From positions 124,001-188,000 of the forward strand of contig NZ_JAFIQU010000008.1 in the NCBI RefSeq assembly GCF_017355985.1: DNA of 64,000 nucleotides, read 5' to 3'. The notes under the pieces are model-generated. The model was not told the origin of the DNA, made no database searches, and saw nothing but the letters and a program-made list of their open reading frames with translations. Position numbers and translations under genes: made by a program. Position 1 is the stretch's first letter. Each line of letters opens with the position of its first letter. Below are positions 45,768 to 59,487 of this stretch, piece by piece. Origin of the DNA: Arenibaculum pallidiluteum. GTDB taxonomy: Bacteria; Pseudomonadota; Alphaproteobacteria; Azospirillales; Azospirillaceae.

Positions 45768-46023
45768 GTCTTCGGTATCCTCGGGTATGGGAGCGGTGGA
45801 TCCTAGACGATAACAGGCGCCGCCGCCACCGGGCCTCGGAAAGCCCGCCGATCCCGTGAGGCACCCCGCCCGGGCCACCCCGCGGGTGAGTCCCCTTGAC
45901 CCTTCGGTGCGATTGCTCTAGCACACGCGGCGCACCGGACCTCGGCAGCAGGTCCGGGGTTGACCGCTGCCCTCGCGGAACCCATGTGCCGCCCGCCGTT
46001 TGCGCCGTCTACGAGGTAAGCCG

Positions 46024-47226
46024 ATGACCGACCCGATCCCCGCCGGCCCCGCCGAGAAGCTCCGGGCCGCTGCGGCCGCCCGCCCCGAGGGGGCGACCGC
46101 CGCGGTCGTGCTGGCCGACGGAACCGTGCTGTGGGGACGTGGCGTCGGGGCCTTCGGAAGCCGCGTCGGCGAGGTCTGCTTCAACACCTCCATGACGGGC
46201 TACCAGGAGATCCTGACCGACCCGTCCTACGCCGGCCAGATCATCACCTTCACCTTTCCCCATGTCGGCAATGTCGGCACAAACGCCGAGGACGTCGAGA
46301 CGACGACGCCGGCGGCGCGCGGCCTGATCCTGCGGGCCGACGTCACCGAGCCCTCCAACTGGCGCGCGACCCGGCACCTGGACGAGTGGCTGAAGTCTTA
46401 CGACCTCGTCGGCATCACGGGCGTCGACACGCGCCGGCTGACCCGGCTGATCCGCGACGGCGGCGCGCCCAACGGCGTGGTCGCCCATGCGCCGGACGGC
46501 AGGCTCGACCTGGAGGCGCTGTGGCGCCAGGCCGCCGAGTGGCCCGGCCTCGAAGGCATGGATCTGGCGCGCGAGGTGTCGTGCCGCCAGACCTACACCT
46601 GGAGCGAGACGCTCTGGGACCTCGGCAGCGGGTACGGCACCCAGGACGCGCCGACACGCCATGTCGTCGCGCTGGATTTCGGCGCCAAGCGCAACATCCT
46701 GCGCTGCCTGGCGGCTGCGGGCTGCCGCGTCACGGTGCTGCCGGCGACGGCCACAGCCGAGGAGGTGATCGCGCAGAAGCCCGACGGCGTCTTCCTGTCC
46801 AACGGCCCCGGGGATCCGGCCGCGACCGGCGCCTATGCCGTGCCGACGGTGCGTGGCCTGCTGGACAGCGGAGTGCCGATGTTCGGCATCTGCCTGGGGC
46901 ACCAGATCCTGTCCCTGGCGCTGGGCGGGCGGACCGAGAAAATGGACCGCGGCCACCGGGGCGCCAACCATCCGGTCAAGGACCTTGCGACCGGCCAGGT
47001 CGAGATCACCAGCCAGAACCACGGCTTCGTGGTGGTGCCAGAGAGCTTGCCGCCCGAGGCCGAGGTGACCCATGTCAGCCTGTTCGACGGCACCAACGAG
47101 GGCATCAAGGTGAAGGACCGGCCGGTCTTCTCGGTCCAGTATCATCCCGAGGCCTCGCCCGGGCCGCAGGACAGCCATTACCTCTTCAAGCGCTTCATGG
47201 ACCTGATCGACAGCCGCGGCTCGTGA
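46024..47226 (+). CDS. carA: carbamoyl-phosphate synthase small (glutaminase) subunit
   Basis: The 400-residue subunit releases ammonia from glutamine for arginine and pyrimidine synthesis. The N-terminal CPSase domain (about 35-165, [22 protein letters not shown]) is followed by a class I glutamine amidotransferase domain. The nucleophile is the cysteine of GICLGHQ, with the His-Glu pair in [11 protein letters not shown]. It is full length. carB follows after 167 bases, so the two may be cotranscribed or separately started. GAGG precedes the ATG at 46024; an ATG at 46000 would add eight residues. Confidence 0.96.
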   Translation: MTDPIPAGPAEKLRAAAAARPEGATAAVVLADGTVLWGRGVGAFGSRVGEVCFNTSMTGYQEILTDPSYAGQIITFTFPHVGNVGTNAEDVETTTPAARGLILRADVTEPSNWRATRHLDEWLKSYDLVGITGVDTRRLTRLIRDGGAPNGVVAHAPDGRLDLEALWRQAAEWPGLEGMDLAREVSCRQTYTWSETLWDLGSGYGTQDAPTRHVVALDFGAKRNILRCLAAAGCRVTVLPATATAEEVIAQKPDGVFLSNGPGDPAATGAYAVPTVRGLLDSGVPMFGICLGHQILSLALGGRTEKMDRGHRGANHPVKDLATGQVEITSQNHGFVVVPESLPPEAEVTHVSLFDGTNEGIKVKDRPVFSVQYHPEASPGPQDSHYLFKRFMDLIDSRGS

Positions 47227-47393
47227 GCCCGGGGCGCAGGTCCGCGATGCCCCGCGAACGCCCTGAAGGGGTACCCGCGGGGTCTTCACTCCATCGGACG
47301 ATGCCTCTATAAGGATCGACCGATCGCCGCCCCCCTCCCGGCTCGACCGCGAGGGATTTTTTTGCGCGTCCGCCAACACCCGAGCGCCCGACC

Positions 47394-50633
<3,240 letters not shown>

Positions 50634-50701
50634 AGAACCGGGCGTGACGGTACGGCCCCCGGCCGTGCCGCGTATTCCCGTCAACGCTAGTGGACCGTGA
50701 A

Positions 50702-51175
50702 ATGGAAAAGGTTCCGATGACGGCGGCCGGCTACAACCGGCTTCAGGAGGAATTGAGGCACCTGAAGGCGGTGGAGCGCCCCGCGGTGATCAAGGCGATC
50801 GCCGAGGCCCGCGAGCACGGCGACCTGTCGGAGAACGCCGAGTACCACGCGGCCCGCGAGCGGCAGGGCTTCATCGAGGGCCGCGTCATGGAGCTCGAGG
50901 ACAAGATCAGCCGGGCCGAGGTGATCGACGTCTCGAAGCTGTCGGGCGACGTCATCAAGTTCGGCGCGACGGCGACCATCGCCGACGAGGACACCGACGA
51001 GGAGACGACCTACCAGATCGTCGGCCAGGACGAGAGCGACATCAAGCAGGGGCTGCTCTCGGTGACCTCGCCGCTGGCCCGCGCCCTGATCGGCAAGTCG
51101 GTCGGCGACATGGTCGAGGTCAGCACGCCCGGCGGTTCCAAGAGCTACGAGATCGTCAAGGTCGAGTTCAAGTAG
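50702..51175 (+). CDS. greA: transcription elongation factor GreA
   Basis: The 157-residue factor rescues backtracked RNA polymerase by stimulating transcript cleavage. The N-terminal coiled coil (about 10-75) carries the conserved acidic tip at [18 protein letters not shown], and the C-terminal FKBP-like domain ends in SYEIVKVEF. The size is standard. Upstream in-frame codons (50690) are possible; the ATG at 50702 gives the normal GreA start. It follows carB by 68 bases. Confidence 0.96.
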   Translation: MEKVPMTAAGYNRLQEELRHLKAVERPAVIKAIAEAREHGDLSENAEYHAARERQGFIEGRVMELEDKISRAEVIDVSKLSGDVIKFGATATIADEDTDEETTYQIVGQDESDIKQGLLSVTSPLARALIGKSVGDMVEVSTPGGSKSYEIVKVEFK

Positions 51176-51280
51176 GCTCGCCGGTCTTTCGCCATACCCC
51201 CACCGAGCCATGTCCAAGGCCTGTGGTCTCGCGCAAGCTTGTGCTGACCGGCGGGACATAATCGGTTCGGGACTTCATTC

Positions 51281-53062
51281 ATGAAAAAGAGGCTCACCGG
51301 GGCGGGCCGCGCCCCGGTTCAGGGTTCGGAGACGCTCGCCCCGGGCTTCGCCGCGCTCGACGAGCTCCCGGTCCCGGCCGCGCTGCTGAGCTGGCCCGGG
51401 CCCCGGATCGCGCATGTGTCCCGCGGCTTTCCCGCCGCGGTCGGCACGGCGCTGGCGGATGCGATCCCCAACCTGGACCCGGCCCTGGTCGAAGGCGTCC
51501 GGAATGCCGGCATGTGGCATCGCCTGCCCGCGCTGACTATCGCGGACGTCCCCCGCGAAGTGATCCTGATGGCATTGGCGGGGCCGGACGGCCCCGCTGT
51601 CCTCGTGCTGCTCGGTGGCGGGGCCCAACTCGCCGACGTCGACCGCGCCTCCGGATGGTTGGATGCGCTGATGCGCTACCTGCCGGAAGGCCTGATCATC
51701 GCCGAGGGGCCCGACGTCACGGTCCGGCTCGTCAGCGATTATGGCCTCGCCCAGGCCGGGGGCGGGCCCGAGGCCGTGCTCGGCCTTACGGCGGACAAGC
51801 ATGTGACGGCCTGGAGGATCTTCCGCCCGGACGGCACGCCCGCCGCGGACGAGGACATGCCGCTGACCCGGGCGACGTGGTACGGAGAGGTCATCACAGA
51901 CACCGAGCTTCTGCTGGAGCACGCCGACGGAAGGCGCATACCGATCCTGTGCAGCGCCGGCCCGGTGCGCGACGCCTCGGGCGCGATCGTGGGTGGCGTC
52001 GCGGCTTGGCGCGACATCAGCGCCCTGAAGCGGGCCGAGGGCGACCTGCGGGCCAGCGAGCTGCGCCACCGTCTGGCCCTTGCCGCAGCCCTGATGGGCG
52101 ACTGGGAAATCGACCTGGAAACGGATCTGGTCGAGCGCTCCCCCCAGACCGACCGCCTGTTCGGCATCGCGGGGCCCGGGCCACTTCCGGCGCCGCTTCT
52201 GCTGGAGCAGGTCCATCCCGATGACCGCCCCACGCTGGTCGAGGCGCTGACCGAGGCGCGGCTCAGGCGCCAGCCCATCGACGTGGAGATCCGCGTCGGC
52301 GCCGAGGACGGCCCGGTGACCTGGCTGGCGGTCCGCGGCGAGGCGCTGGACGCCGAGAACGGACGGCCGCAGCGCCTGATCGGCGTCGCAATGGATATCA
52401 CCCGGCGCAAGCTCGAGCAGGACGCGCTGGCCCAGGCCCTGGCCGAGAAGGAGGCGGCGCTGGCGCGTTCCCGCGAGCTGTTCGGCGAGGTTCACCATCG
52501 CGTCAAGAACAGCCTCCAGCTCGTCGCGAGCCTCCTGAACCTCCAGGGGCGGATGCTCGGCGAGGCGGCCGAGGTCCAGTTCGGCGAGGCCTATCGGCGG
52601 GTCCTGACGGTCGCGAACGTGCACGAGCGCCTGTACCGGACAGGACGCGTCTCGGCCGTCGAGTTCGGCGATTTCCTGTGCGGACTCTGCAAGGACGCGG
52701 AACGGGGCGCCGTTCTGAGCGGCCGGGACTGCACCATCGAGGTGCGTACGACGCGCGTGGAGCTGCCCACCGAACGGGTCGTCCCGCTGGCCCTCGTGGC
52801 CAACGAGCTGCTCAGCAACGTACTGCACCATGCCTATCCCGGCGAGGCCCCGGCCTATGCGGAGGTCGTCTTCGAGGCGCTGCCGGAGGGTGGCCACCGC
52901 CTGTCGGTCAGCGATCGCGGCGTCGGCCTGCCTGACAACTTCGACCCGACGAGGGCCCGCACCCTGGGCATGAAGCTCGTATCGGCGCTGATGCGTCAGG
53001 TGGAGGGCCGGCTCTCGGTCGAGCGGCTGCCCACCGGCACGCGCTTCGCCATCAGTTTCTGA
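51281..53062 (+). CDS. PAS-domain HWE/HisKA_2-type histidine kinase
   Basis: The 593-residue soluble kinase has two PAS-like domains (about 130-250 and 262-375) ahead of a HisKA_2/HWE-type catalytic part. The phospho-acceptor is probably His406 in EVHHRVKNSLQLVASLLNLQ. ATP-binding boxes are VANELLSNVLHHA and DRGVGLPDNF, with no classical G2 box, which is normal for this group. Kinases of this type in alphaproteobacteria often feed the PhyR general stress response, but PhyR, NepR and EcfG are not in this window. A receiver-only protein lies convergent at 53430 and is a plausible partner. The first 25 residues are basic and disordered. Confidence 0.88.
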   Translation: MKKRLTGAGRAPVQGSETLAPGFAALDELPVPAALLSWPGPRIAHVSRGFPAAVGTALADAIPNLDPALVEGVRNAGMWHRLPALTIADVPREVILMALAGPDGPAVLVLLGGGAQLADVDRASGWLDALMRYLPEGLIIAEGPDVTVRLVSDYGLAQAGGGPEAVLGLTADKHVTAWRIFRPDGTPAADEDMPLTRATWYGEVITDTELLLEHADGRRIPILCSAGPVRDASGAIVGGVAAWRDISALKRAEGDLRASELRHRLALAAALMGDWEIDLETDLVERSPQTDRLFGIAGPGPLPAPLLLEQVHPDDRPTLVEALTEARLRRQPIDVEIRVGAEDGPVTWLAVRGEALDAENGRPQRLIGVAMDITRRKLEQDALAQALAEKEAALARSRELFGEVHHRVKNSLQLVASLLNLQGRMLGEAAEVQFGEAYRRVLTVANVHERLYRTGRVSAVEFGDFLCGLCKDAERGAVLSGRDCTIEVRTTRVELPTERVVPLALVANELLSNVLHHAYPGEAPAYAEVVFEALPEGGHRLSVSDRGVGLPDNFDPTRARTLGMKLVSALMRQVEGRLSVERLPTGTRFAISF

Positions 53063-53429
53063 GGCATTCCGCTCGAATTCCTAGATTCATACGAAGGAAT
53101 GTAGTACCTTCGTTAGAGTTATGGGGGCGGACTTGGCCAAATCGACTACGACGAATGCGGCGATCCGTGCGACATGCCGACTGCAGGCGAGAGCGCTGCT
53201 TCGGAACAAGCCGCCGCGCAGCGAGCCCCTGAGACGGAGGGCGCTGGCGAGGGCCATCGTGTTCCTGGTCTGGCCGGATCGGCGTCACGACCGCCTGCGC
53301 GCGTGACTTGCAGCCGCGGGGCGCGGCATAGAGCGGATCGCGATCCGGCGTGGAACCAGATCGCGTTCAACCGCTTCAGCTTCAACGAGTTGGCAGCGAT
53401 TCGAGGTTCGGGGCGAGCCTTAGATCGCC
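53063..53429. other. convergent gap with hairpin and repeat copy C
   Basis: The gap contains ACGAAGG (53091-53097) and CCTTCGT (53107-53113), a 7-base inverted repeat. A 61-residue basic frame at 53121-53306 lacks a ribosome site and is doubtful. GGATCGCGATCC (53336-53347) is a palindrome. The 19-base repeat copy C lies at 53403-53421. Confidence 0.5.
53403..53421. repeat. intergenic hairpin repeat, copy C
   Basis: GAGGTTCGGGGC followed by GAGCCTT matches copies A, B and D. Its left flank, GAGTTGGCAGCG (53387-53398), matches copy B's flank. The kinase at 51281 and the receiver gene at 53430 converge on it. Confidence 0.55.
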
Positions 53430-53810
53430 CTAGGCTCCGTGGATCGCCTGGGACAGCGCCGCCAGGATCGCATCATCGGAATAGGGCTTGGCGACGCGGG
53501 GAACGCCGCGCAGCAGCTCCGGCACGCTGAGCTCGCCGCCGTAGCCCGAAGCGAAGACGAACGGCACCTGGCGCTCACGCAGGATCTCGGCTGCCGGAAA
53601 TACTGGGCGCCCGTCGAGGTTCACGTCGAGCACCGCCGCGTCGATCGACTCGGACCGGGCCAGGTCCAGCGCCTGGTCGAGATTTGCCGCAGGGCCGATC
53701 ACCACGCAGCCGGCGCCCTCGAGGATCGCCTCGAGATCCATGCAGACAAGAAGCTCGTCCTCGACAGCGAGGATGCGCTTTCCCTGGAGCTTTGTGTGCG
53801 AAAGAGACAT
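53430..53810 (-). CDS. single-domain response regulator
   Basis: The 126-residue protein is a lone receiver with the acid pair in ILAVEDELLV, Asp62 (AAVLDVNLDGRPVF), the switch region in FVFASGYGG, and a lysine in VAKPYSDDA. This subtype (VEDE and YSDD) commonly accompanies HWE-type kinases in alphaproteobacteria, and the HWE-type kinase at 51281 lies just across the convergent gap. The start at 53810 was chosen over 53870 to give a normal receiver length. Confidence 0.88.
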   Translation of the reverse strand: MSLSHTKLQGKRILAVEDELLVCMDLEAILEGAGCVVIGPAANLDQALDLARSESIDAAVLDVNLDGRPVFPAAEILRERQVPFVFASGYGGELSVPELLRGVPRVAKPYSDDAILAALSQAIHGA

Positions 53811-53891
53811 CGCATCCCGCGGCGAAACCGAAACGAGGCCCAGAAAGTGCCGTCCCGCCGAGGGCGGCACAATCCTCCGGAAAGTAAGAGC

Positions 53892-54404
53892 CTACTCCTC
53901 CAACTCGGCCTCTTCCGGCATATCCCCGACCTCCGTGTCGATCGGAACTCCGGGCAGGTACTTGGAGTTGCGGATGGCCAGGGCCGACTTCACGTGGCTG
54001 ACGTTGGGGGCCGCGGTCAGCTTGGTGGTCAGGAAGCGCTGATAGGCGTCCCAGTCCTCGGCCACGATCTTGAGAAGGAAATCGGTCTCGCCGGCCAGCA
54101 TGTGGCATTCGCGCACCAGCGGCCAGCTGTTCACGAGCTCTTCGAATTTCCTGAGGTCGGCTTCCGCTTGACTGGTCAGCCCTACCTGCGCGAACACCGT
54201 GACCCCGAAGCCGAGCGCCTCGGGATTGATGTCGGCGTGGTAGCCACGGATATAGCCGGATTCCTCCAGCGCACGCACGCGACGCAGGCAAGGCGGCGCC
54301 GAGATTCCGGCCCGCCGGGCCAGTTCGACGTTCGTCATGCGGCCGTCGTTCTGGAGGTCGCGCAGGATTCGCCGGTCGATCCGGTCGAGCTTGACTCGCC
54401 GCAT
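53892..54404 (-). CDS. Lrp/AsnC-family regulator (third copy)
   Basis: The 170-residue protein has the winged helix-turn-helix (about 5-60, with SAPPCLRRVRALEESG, one residue different from the other two copies) and a RAM domain (70-150, with AGETDFLLKIV). A 15-residue acidic tail (EVGDMPEEAELEE) is unusual for the family. The divergent neighbour is the ELM1-type gene, across 119 bases, but whether it is a target is unclear. The ATG at 54404 gives the normal family start. Confidence 0.92.
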   Translation of the reverse strand: MRRVKLDRIDRRILRDLQNDGRMTNVELARRAGISAPPCLRRVRALEESGYIRGYHADINPEALGFGVTVFAQVGLTSQAEADLRKFEELVNSWPLVRECHMLAGETDFLLKIVAEDWDAYQRFLTTKLTAAPNVSHVKSALAIRNSKYLPGVPIDTEVGDMPEEAELEE

Positions 54405-54523
54405 TTGGGTCTCTCGGATAGTGTCGGTTTGGAAAGGATATTGCGTGAGGCTTGGTGTACGCCAAGATACCGCTTCCGCACAAGAGTGAAACTTTATAAG
54501 CCGGCGGCCCATGCCGGAGCATC

Positions 54524-55564
54524 GTGGATTGCCTGGGATGCCGCATGGGCAGGCGCCCGCCCGGAACAGGAGCTCGCTGGATCGTGCAGTCCCTCACCTG
54601 CTGGGTCGTGTCGGAAGGCGCGGCCGGGATGGAGAACCAGTGCCTCGGCCTCGCATGGGCGCTCGGTCTCGACCCGGTGGTCAAGCGCGTCAAGCTGCGC
54701 ACGCCATGGCGCCAGCTCAGCCCGTTCCTGAAGCTGGGAAGCCGCTTTGCCGCGGGGCCCGGCGGAGACCCCATCGCCCCACCATGGCCAGACCTGATGA
54801 TCGGGACCGGGCGCAGCTCCATCGCGCCGCTGCTGGCCGCACGCAAACTCAGCGGCGGCAGGACCTTCACGGTGAAGATCCAGGAGCCGCAGATCTCGCC
54901 GAGGAACTTCGATCTCGTCGTCGTGCCGCGGCATGACCGGCTCCGGGGGCCCAACGTGATGGTGACGCGCGGCGCGCTGCACCACGTGACGAAGGCGGCG
55001 CTGGACGCGGCCGCCGAGCGCTTTGCGCCGCAGCTCGCCCACCTGCCGCGCCCGCGGGTGGCCGTGCTGGTGGGCGGGGACAACGGCGTCTACGCCCTGA
55101 CGCCCGAGATCACGGCGACTCTGGCCGACCGCCTCGCGATGCTGTGCGACCGGCACGGCGCCGGCCTGATGGTGACGCCGTCACGCCGCACCGGCGCCGC
55201 AAACGAGAAGGTCCTGCGCGAGCGGTTGGCCGGCAAGCCGGCCGTCGTCTGGGACGGCAAGGGCGAGAACCCCTATCTCGGCTATCTCGGACTGGCGGAC
55301 TACGTCGTCGTCACCTGCGACAGCGTGTCCATGGTCTCGGAGGCGGCGTCGACGGGAAAACCCGTCTACGTGGTCGATCTCGAAGGCGGCTCCGACAAGT
55401 TCCGGAGCTTCCACGACGGGCTGCGCGCCGATGGCATCATCCGCGCTTTCACGGGCGAGCTCGAGACCTGGACCTACCCTCCCCTGGACGACACGGCCGA
55501 CGTGGCGCGGGAGGTCCGCCGGCGGCTCGCGGCGAAACGTCTCGCCCCCGCCGGCGCGGATTGA
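54524..55564 (+). CDS. mitochondrial fission ELM1-family protein (DUF1022)
   Basis: The protein of up to 346 residues belongs to DUF1022, shared by alphaproteobacteria and plant mitochondria (ELM1 recruits dynamins in plants). The fold resembles a GT-B glycosyltransferase. It has GMENQCLGLAWALGL near the start, the VKIQEPQ and VVPRHD segments, VGGDNG, and a UDP-sugar-site-like SRRTGAANE and CDSVSMVSEAASTGKPVYV. The bacterial role is unknown; a sugar transferase for envelope material is possible. The start is unclear: GTG 54524 has GGAG at four bases, and ATG 54545 is an alternative. It is followed by an oxygenase and the unrecognised 639-residue protein. Confidence 0.87.
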   Translation: MDCLGCRMGRRPPGTGARWIVQSLTCWVVSEGAAGMENQCLGLAWALGLDPVVKRVKLRTPWRQLSPFLKLGSRFAAGPGGDPIAPPWPDLMIGTGRSSIAPLLAARKLSGGRTFTVKIQEPQISPRNFDLVVVPRHDRLRGPNVMVTRGALHHVTKAALDAAAERFAPQLAHLPRPRVAVLVGGDNGVYALTPEITATLADRLAMLCDRHGAGLMVTPSRRTGAANEKVLRERLAGKPAVVWDGKGENPYLGYLGLADYVVVTCDSVSMVSEAASTGKPVYVVDLEGGSDKFRSFHDGLRADGIIRAFTGELETWTYPPLDDTADVAREVRRRLAAKRLAPAGAD

Positions 55565-55628
55565 GTTCGCGGCCGGGGCCGCGTATCTCGGGTTGGCATC
55601 ACTCGCAAACCGAGCCACGACGCCGACC

Positions 55629-56318
55629 ATGGCCCCGACCGCAGATCTCGCCCCGCCCGCTCTCCCTCAGGACGCGGAGACGGCATCCCGCTTCGTCGCG
55701 AGCCTCGCCGCGGCCGAGCTGCGCCCGCGGCCCTACCCGCACTGGCTGCTGAGCGACGTCCTGCCCGAGGACATGGCAGCCGGGATCGCGGCACTGCCCT
55801 TCTCCCCCGCCGAGATCGGCGATACCCGCGGCAAACGCGACACGAACAACCAGACCCGGGTCTATTTCTCGCCCGAGAACCGCGAGCGCTTTGCGGTCTG
55901 CGACCGTCTGGCCCGCACGCTGCAGGGTGGCGCGGCGGTCGACGCCATCGAGCGGAGCTGCGGCATCGACCTGTCGGGGACCTCGCTAAGGATCGAGTAC
56001 TGCCAGGACACCGACGGGTTTTGGCTGGAGCCGCATACCGACATCGGCGTGAAGCGCTACACCATGCTCGTCTATCTCTCCAGCGGCCCGGGGACCGAGG
56101 ATTGGGGAACCGACGTGCTGGACGGCCCTGACAAGTTCCTCTACAGCGCCCCCTTCGCCTTCAATGGGGGCCTGATCTTCGTGCCCTCCGACCGGTCGTG
56201 GCACGGCTTCCGGAAGCGGCCGATCCGCGGCGTGCGCAAGTCCATCATCGTCAACTACGTCACCTCGGAATGGCGCGCGCGGCACGAACTCGCCTTTCCC
56301 GACACCCCGGTCGCCTGA
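55629..56318 (+). CDS. 2-oxoglutarate/Fe(II)-dependent oxygenase
   Basis: The 229-residue protein has the double-stranded beta-helix iron site: His136 and Asp138 (EPHTDIG), distal His192 (SWHGF), and downstream arginines (RPIRGVRKSI) for the 2-oxoglutarate carboxylate. The family hydroxylates proteins or small molecules; it is similar in style to proline/lysine or sugar-associated hydroxylases often found beside polysaccharide genes. The substrate is not known. It lies 64 bases after ELM1 and 190 before the 639-residue gene, with which it may form a functional set. The ATG at 55629 has a poor ribosome site. Confidence 0.85.
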   Translation: MAPTADLAPPALPQDAETASRFVASLAAAELRPRPYPHWLLSDVLPEDMAAGIAALPFSPAEIGDTRGKRDTNNQTRVYFSPENRERFAVCDRLARTLQGGAAVDAIERSCGIDLSGTSLRIEYCQDTDGFWLEPHTDIGVKRYTMLVYLSSGPGTEDWGTDVLDGPDKFLYSAPFAFNGGLIFVPSDRSWHGFRKRPIRGVRKSIIVNYVTSEWRARHELAFPDTPVA

Positions 56319-56508
56319 GCCGCGGCGGCCGAGCCGCCCGGAGGGACATCGCCGTCGGGAGCCATCGGCAGACCCGCCGTTGAAACAGCTGAAACAGACC
56401 GGTCGTTGACAGGGCGGTCCGGATCCGAGCACAACGGGGGGCTGCGAGCGTCCGGGCGGGCATTCCGCGGCCGTCCCGGCGCGAGCTCTTCAAGGCGAGT
56501 CCCAGCGC

Positions 56509-58428
56509 ATGGCCCTCAGGATCGAGACCTTCAGCAACACCAGCGGCGGCAGCAGCTTCTTCAAGGCAGCCGGCCACCCGGTGGCGGCCCCCCTCGCCCG
56601 TGACCTCGTGGCGCGGCTGGAGGCGGCGGGCCCGGTCGCGATCTACGACCCCTACGGCTTCCTGGCCTCTTTCACCGAGCTCTACGACCTGTCGCGGGTG
56701 CGGATCGCTGGCATCTACGTTCAGGACGTGGAGAAGGTCGGGGCGGAGCTCCTTGGAACAGTCGCGAAGCCGGTCACGGAGCTGCCCGCCAGCGGCGCGC
56801 GCGCCGTGCTGGTCGCGACCTTCGACGCAGACCGGCCCACGGCCAACGCAGCCCACCTGATTCCGCCTGGCGCCGCCGTGCTGACCCTGGACGCGATGCG
56901 CCTGCCCGCCGAGATGCTGAGCGACCGGCGCAACTATCTCGCCGGAATCAACTGGGCCACCAACTTCGTCTTCTTCCGCGACGGCGCCGGGCGGCACACG
57001 CGCCTGGTCACCGCCAACTACTGGGCAGCCTATGGCGGCACCGGCGGCCAGCGCCTCTGGTGCCGTCTGCTCGACGCCGAGGGCGCAACACTGGCCGAAT
57101 GGACCGACCCGTTGCCCGGCACCAACGCCACCGTCGTGGTGGACAGCGCCGATGTCCGGGCGCGCTTCGGCCTGCCCGAGTTCACGGGATCCCTCTTCGT
57201 GCATGTGCTGGGCGCGGCCGGGCACGACATCGTCAAGTACGCGCTCGACACCTACGGCGATGCGGCCGAGGAGCTGTCCTGCACCCATGACGCCAACGCC
57301 TGGCCGTCCGACTACTATGCCGGGCTGCCGGCGCCGCGCGACGGCGAGCGGGTCCTGCTCTGGGTCCAGAACAGCCACCCCTGCCCGATTCCGGCGGGCG
57401 CGATCGGTCTGAACCTGATGGGCCGGGACGACAGCTTCGTCCCCTATCCGCAGGTGGTGCCGCCCTTCGGGACGGTGGCGCTCGACGTCGGCCGGCTGAT
57501 GCCGGACGCCCGCTGGCCGCAGCAGCTCGAGGTCGTGGCGGGCCGCCACTTCGTGCGGCCCCGCTACGAGGTCCTCGCGGCCTCGGGGCGGACCCGCATC
57601 GCCCACGCCAATGTCGAGCGCACGGATACGCGGCCCGATCCGCGCCTGCCGCGGCTCGCCGGGCTGATGGGCAAGGGCTTCATCCTGCCGGCGCCGGTCC
57701 TGCCGCTCGACCGCTTCCGCACCATCGCCCTGCCGACGCCCATGGCCCGCAGCCAGGAGCATCTGCCCATCAAGGCGCTGCTGTTCGACGCCACGGGCCG
57801 CCAGGTCGCCGAACATCGCTTCGGCAACCTTGCGCGCCGTGACAGCGTCGCGCTCGAGGTCGACGATTGGATGGCCACTGCCGGGGCCAGCCTTCCATCG
57901 GGCCGCGGGCACATGGAGATCGTCTACGACTGGGAAGCCGGTGAGCAAGGCGACGGTTGGCTTCACGCGATCTTCCGCTACGAGCAGCGCCATGGCGGCC
58001 ACGGCGCCGAGACCAGCTTCGGCTCGCACATCTACAACACCGTGCTGACCTACCGGAACGAGCCGCAGAGCTACGCCGGCCGGCCGCCCGGGCTGACGAC
58101 AAGGCTGTTCCTTCGCCTCGGGCGGAATGGGCACGATGCCTTCTGCTGCCTGGTCTATCCGAACTCCACGCCGTGGCGCCCCGTCAGCGAGACCGACCTG
58201 ATCCTGCATGGGGCCGACGGGCGCGAGGTGGCGCGCCGCCGGGTGGAGATCCCGGCCTCGGGCTCGCACCTCTTCCAGGCCAGCGCGACCTTCTCTCCCG
58301 AGGAGCTGGCAGCCGCCGGTCCGGATGCCTACGTGCTGATCAGGGACTTGACCTGCCGCCTCTTCGGCTATCATGGGCTGATGGCCGGCGAGGCCGCCTT
58401 CAGCCTCGACCACATGTTCGGATTCTGA
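56509..58428 (+). CDS. uncharacterised 639-residue protein with Rossmann-like N-terminus
   Basis: I do not recognise a family for the whole. Residues 20-135 have a CoA/NAD-binding-like alternating pattern ([42 protein letters not shown]) reminiscent of the N-terminal Rossmann part of PglD-type sugar enzymes. Residues 150-639 are predicted beta-rich with repeated hydrophobic-aromatic strands ([44 protein letters not shown]). There is no signal peptide or membrane helix. It is flanked by ELM1, a 2OG-Fe(II) oxygenase and, 13 bases downstream, trxB. The neighbourhood hints at carbohydrate or envelope chemistry. It is full-length and uses codons like its neighbours. Confidence 0.8.
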   Translation: MALRIETFSNTSGGSSFFKAAGHPVAAPLARDLVARLEAAGPVAIYDPYGFLASFTELYDLSRVRIAGIYVQDVEKVGAELLGTVAKPVTELPASGARAVLVATFDADRPTANAAHLIPPGAAVLTLDAMRLPAEMLSDRRNYLAGINWATNFVFFRDGAGRHTRLVTANYWAAYGGTGGQRLWCRLLDAEGATLAEWTDPLPGTNATVVVDSADVRARFGLPEFTGSLFVHVLGAAGHDIVKYALDTYGDAAEELSCTHDANAWPSDYYAGLPAPRDGERVLLWVQNSHPCPIPAGAIGLNLMGRDDSFVPYPQVVPPFGTVALDVGRLMPDARWPQQLEVVAGRHFVRPRYEVLAASGRTRIAHANVERTDTRPDPRLPRLAGLMGKGFILPAPVLPLDRFRTIALPTPMARSQEHLPIKALLFDATGRQVAEHRFGNLARRDSVALEVDDWMATAGASLPSGRGHMEIVYDWEAGEQGDGWLHAIFRYEQRHGGHGAETSFGSHIYNTVLTYRNEPQSYAGRPPGLTTRLFLRLGRNGHDAFCCLVYPNSTPWRPVSETDLILHGADGREVARRRVEIPASGSHLFQASATFSPEELAAAGPDAYVLIRDLTCRLFGYHGLMAGEAAFSLDHMFGF

Positions 58429-58441
58429 CGAGACCGCCCCG

Positions 58442-59446
58442 ATGCCCCAGAACCACCACACCAAGGTCCTCGTGATCGGCGCGGGCCCCGCCGGCTATAC
58501 GGCCGCGATCTATGCCGCCCGCGCCAATCTGGCGCCCATGGTCGTACAGGGCATGCAGCCCGGCGGCCAGCTCATGATCACGACCGATGTCGAGAACTAT
58601 CCCGGCTTCGCGGACGTGATCCAGGGCCCCTGGCTGATGGAGCAGATGCAGAAGCAGGCCGAGCATGTCGGGACCCGCATGGTCTTCGACGTGATCACCG
58701 AGGTCGACTTCAGCCGGCATCCCTTCCTTGCCAAGGGCGATTCGGGCGACACCTACACCGGCGACACGGTGGTGATCGCGACCGGCGCCCAGGCGCGCTG
58801 GCTCGGCCTGCCAGGCGAGCGGCATTTCGCCGGCTTCGGCGTCTCGGCCTGCGCGACCTGCGACGGCTTCTTCTTCCGCGGCAAGGAGGTGGTCGTGGTC
58901 GGCGGCGGCAATTCCGCCGTCGAGGAGGCGCTCTACCTCACGAACCACGCCAGCAAGGTCACGGTGGTGCACCGCCGCGACAGCTTCCGGGCCGAGCGCA
59001 TCCTTCAGGACCGCCTGCTCCGCAACCCGAAGGTCTCGGTGGTCTGGGACAGCGTGGTCGAGGACATCCTGGGCGAGGATGGCCCGCCCAAGGGCGTGAC
59101 CGGCGTGCGCCTGCGCAACGTGAAGACCGGCACGCTGAGCGACCTGCCCACGGACGGCGTCTTCGTGGCCATCGGCCACGACCCGGCCACCGCCATCTTC
59201 CGCGGCAAGGTCGAGATGGACGATCAGGGCTACGTGCTGACGCGGCCCGATTCGACCGCCACCAGCGTTCCCGGCGTCTTCGCCGCCGGCGATGTCCGGG
59301 ACAAGGTCTACCGCCAGGCGATCACGGCGGCCGGCATGGGGTGCATGGCCGCCCTGGAGGCCGAGAAGTGGCTGGCCGAGCACGAAGCCGGGCCGGCCGC
59401 CAGCGAGGAGCGGCGCCGCAGGGACATGATCGGGGCTTGGGAGTAG
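58442..59446 (+). CDS. trxB: thioredoxin-disulfide reductase
   Basis: The 334-residue flavoprotein reduces thioredoxin with NADPH. It has the FAD dinucleotide motif [10 protein letters not shown], the redox pair Cys137-Ala-Thr-Cys140, the NADPH motif [10 protein letters not shown] with HRRD, and the C-terminal FAD motif [10 protein letters not shown]. Length and order match TrxB; the last 20 residues form an extra polar tail. It starts 13 bases after the 639-residue gene and precedes a LysR gene, a common order in alphaproteobacteria. Confidence 0.95.
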   Translation: MPQNHHTKVLVIGAGPAGYTAAIYAARANLAPMVVQGMQPGGQLMITTDVENYPGFADVIQGPWLMEQMQKQAEHVGTRMVFDVITEVDFSRHPFLAKGDSGDTYTGDTVVIATGAQARWLGLPGERHFAGFGVSACATCDGFFFRGKEVVVVGGGNSAVEEALYLTNHASKVTVVHRRDSFRAERILQDRLLRNPKVSVVWDSVVEDILGEDGPPKGVTGVRLRNVKTGTLSDLPTDGVFVAIGHDPATAIFRGKVEMDDQGYVLTRPDSTATSVPGVFAAGDVRDKVYRQAITAAGMGCMAALEAEKWLAEHEAGPAASEERRRRDMIGAWE

Positions 59447-59487
59447 CGCCGGCAGCCGTGCGGCCGCGGCGTGCCCGAAGCGGGTGC

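Noticed and set aside
47340..47393. T-run (GGGATTTTTTTG) between carA and carB as a terminator
   Set aside because: No stable stem precedes the seven T residues, so it was not called.
53121..53306. 61-residue basic frame between the HWE kinase and the receiver gene
   Set aside because: No ribosome site, no recognisable motif and poor codon bias; left inside the gap description.
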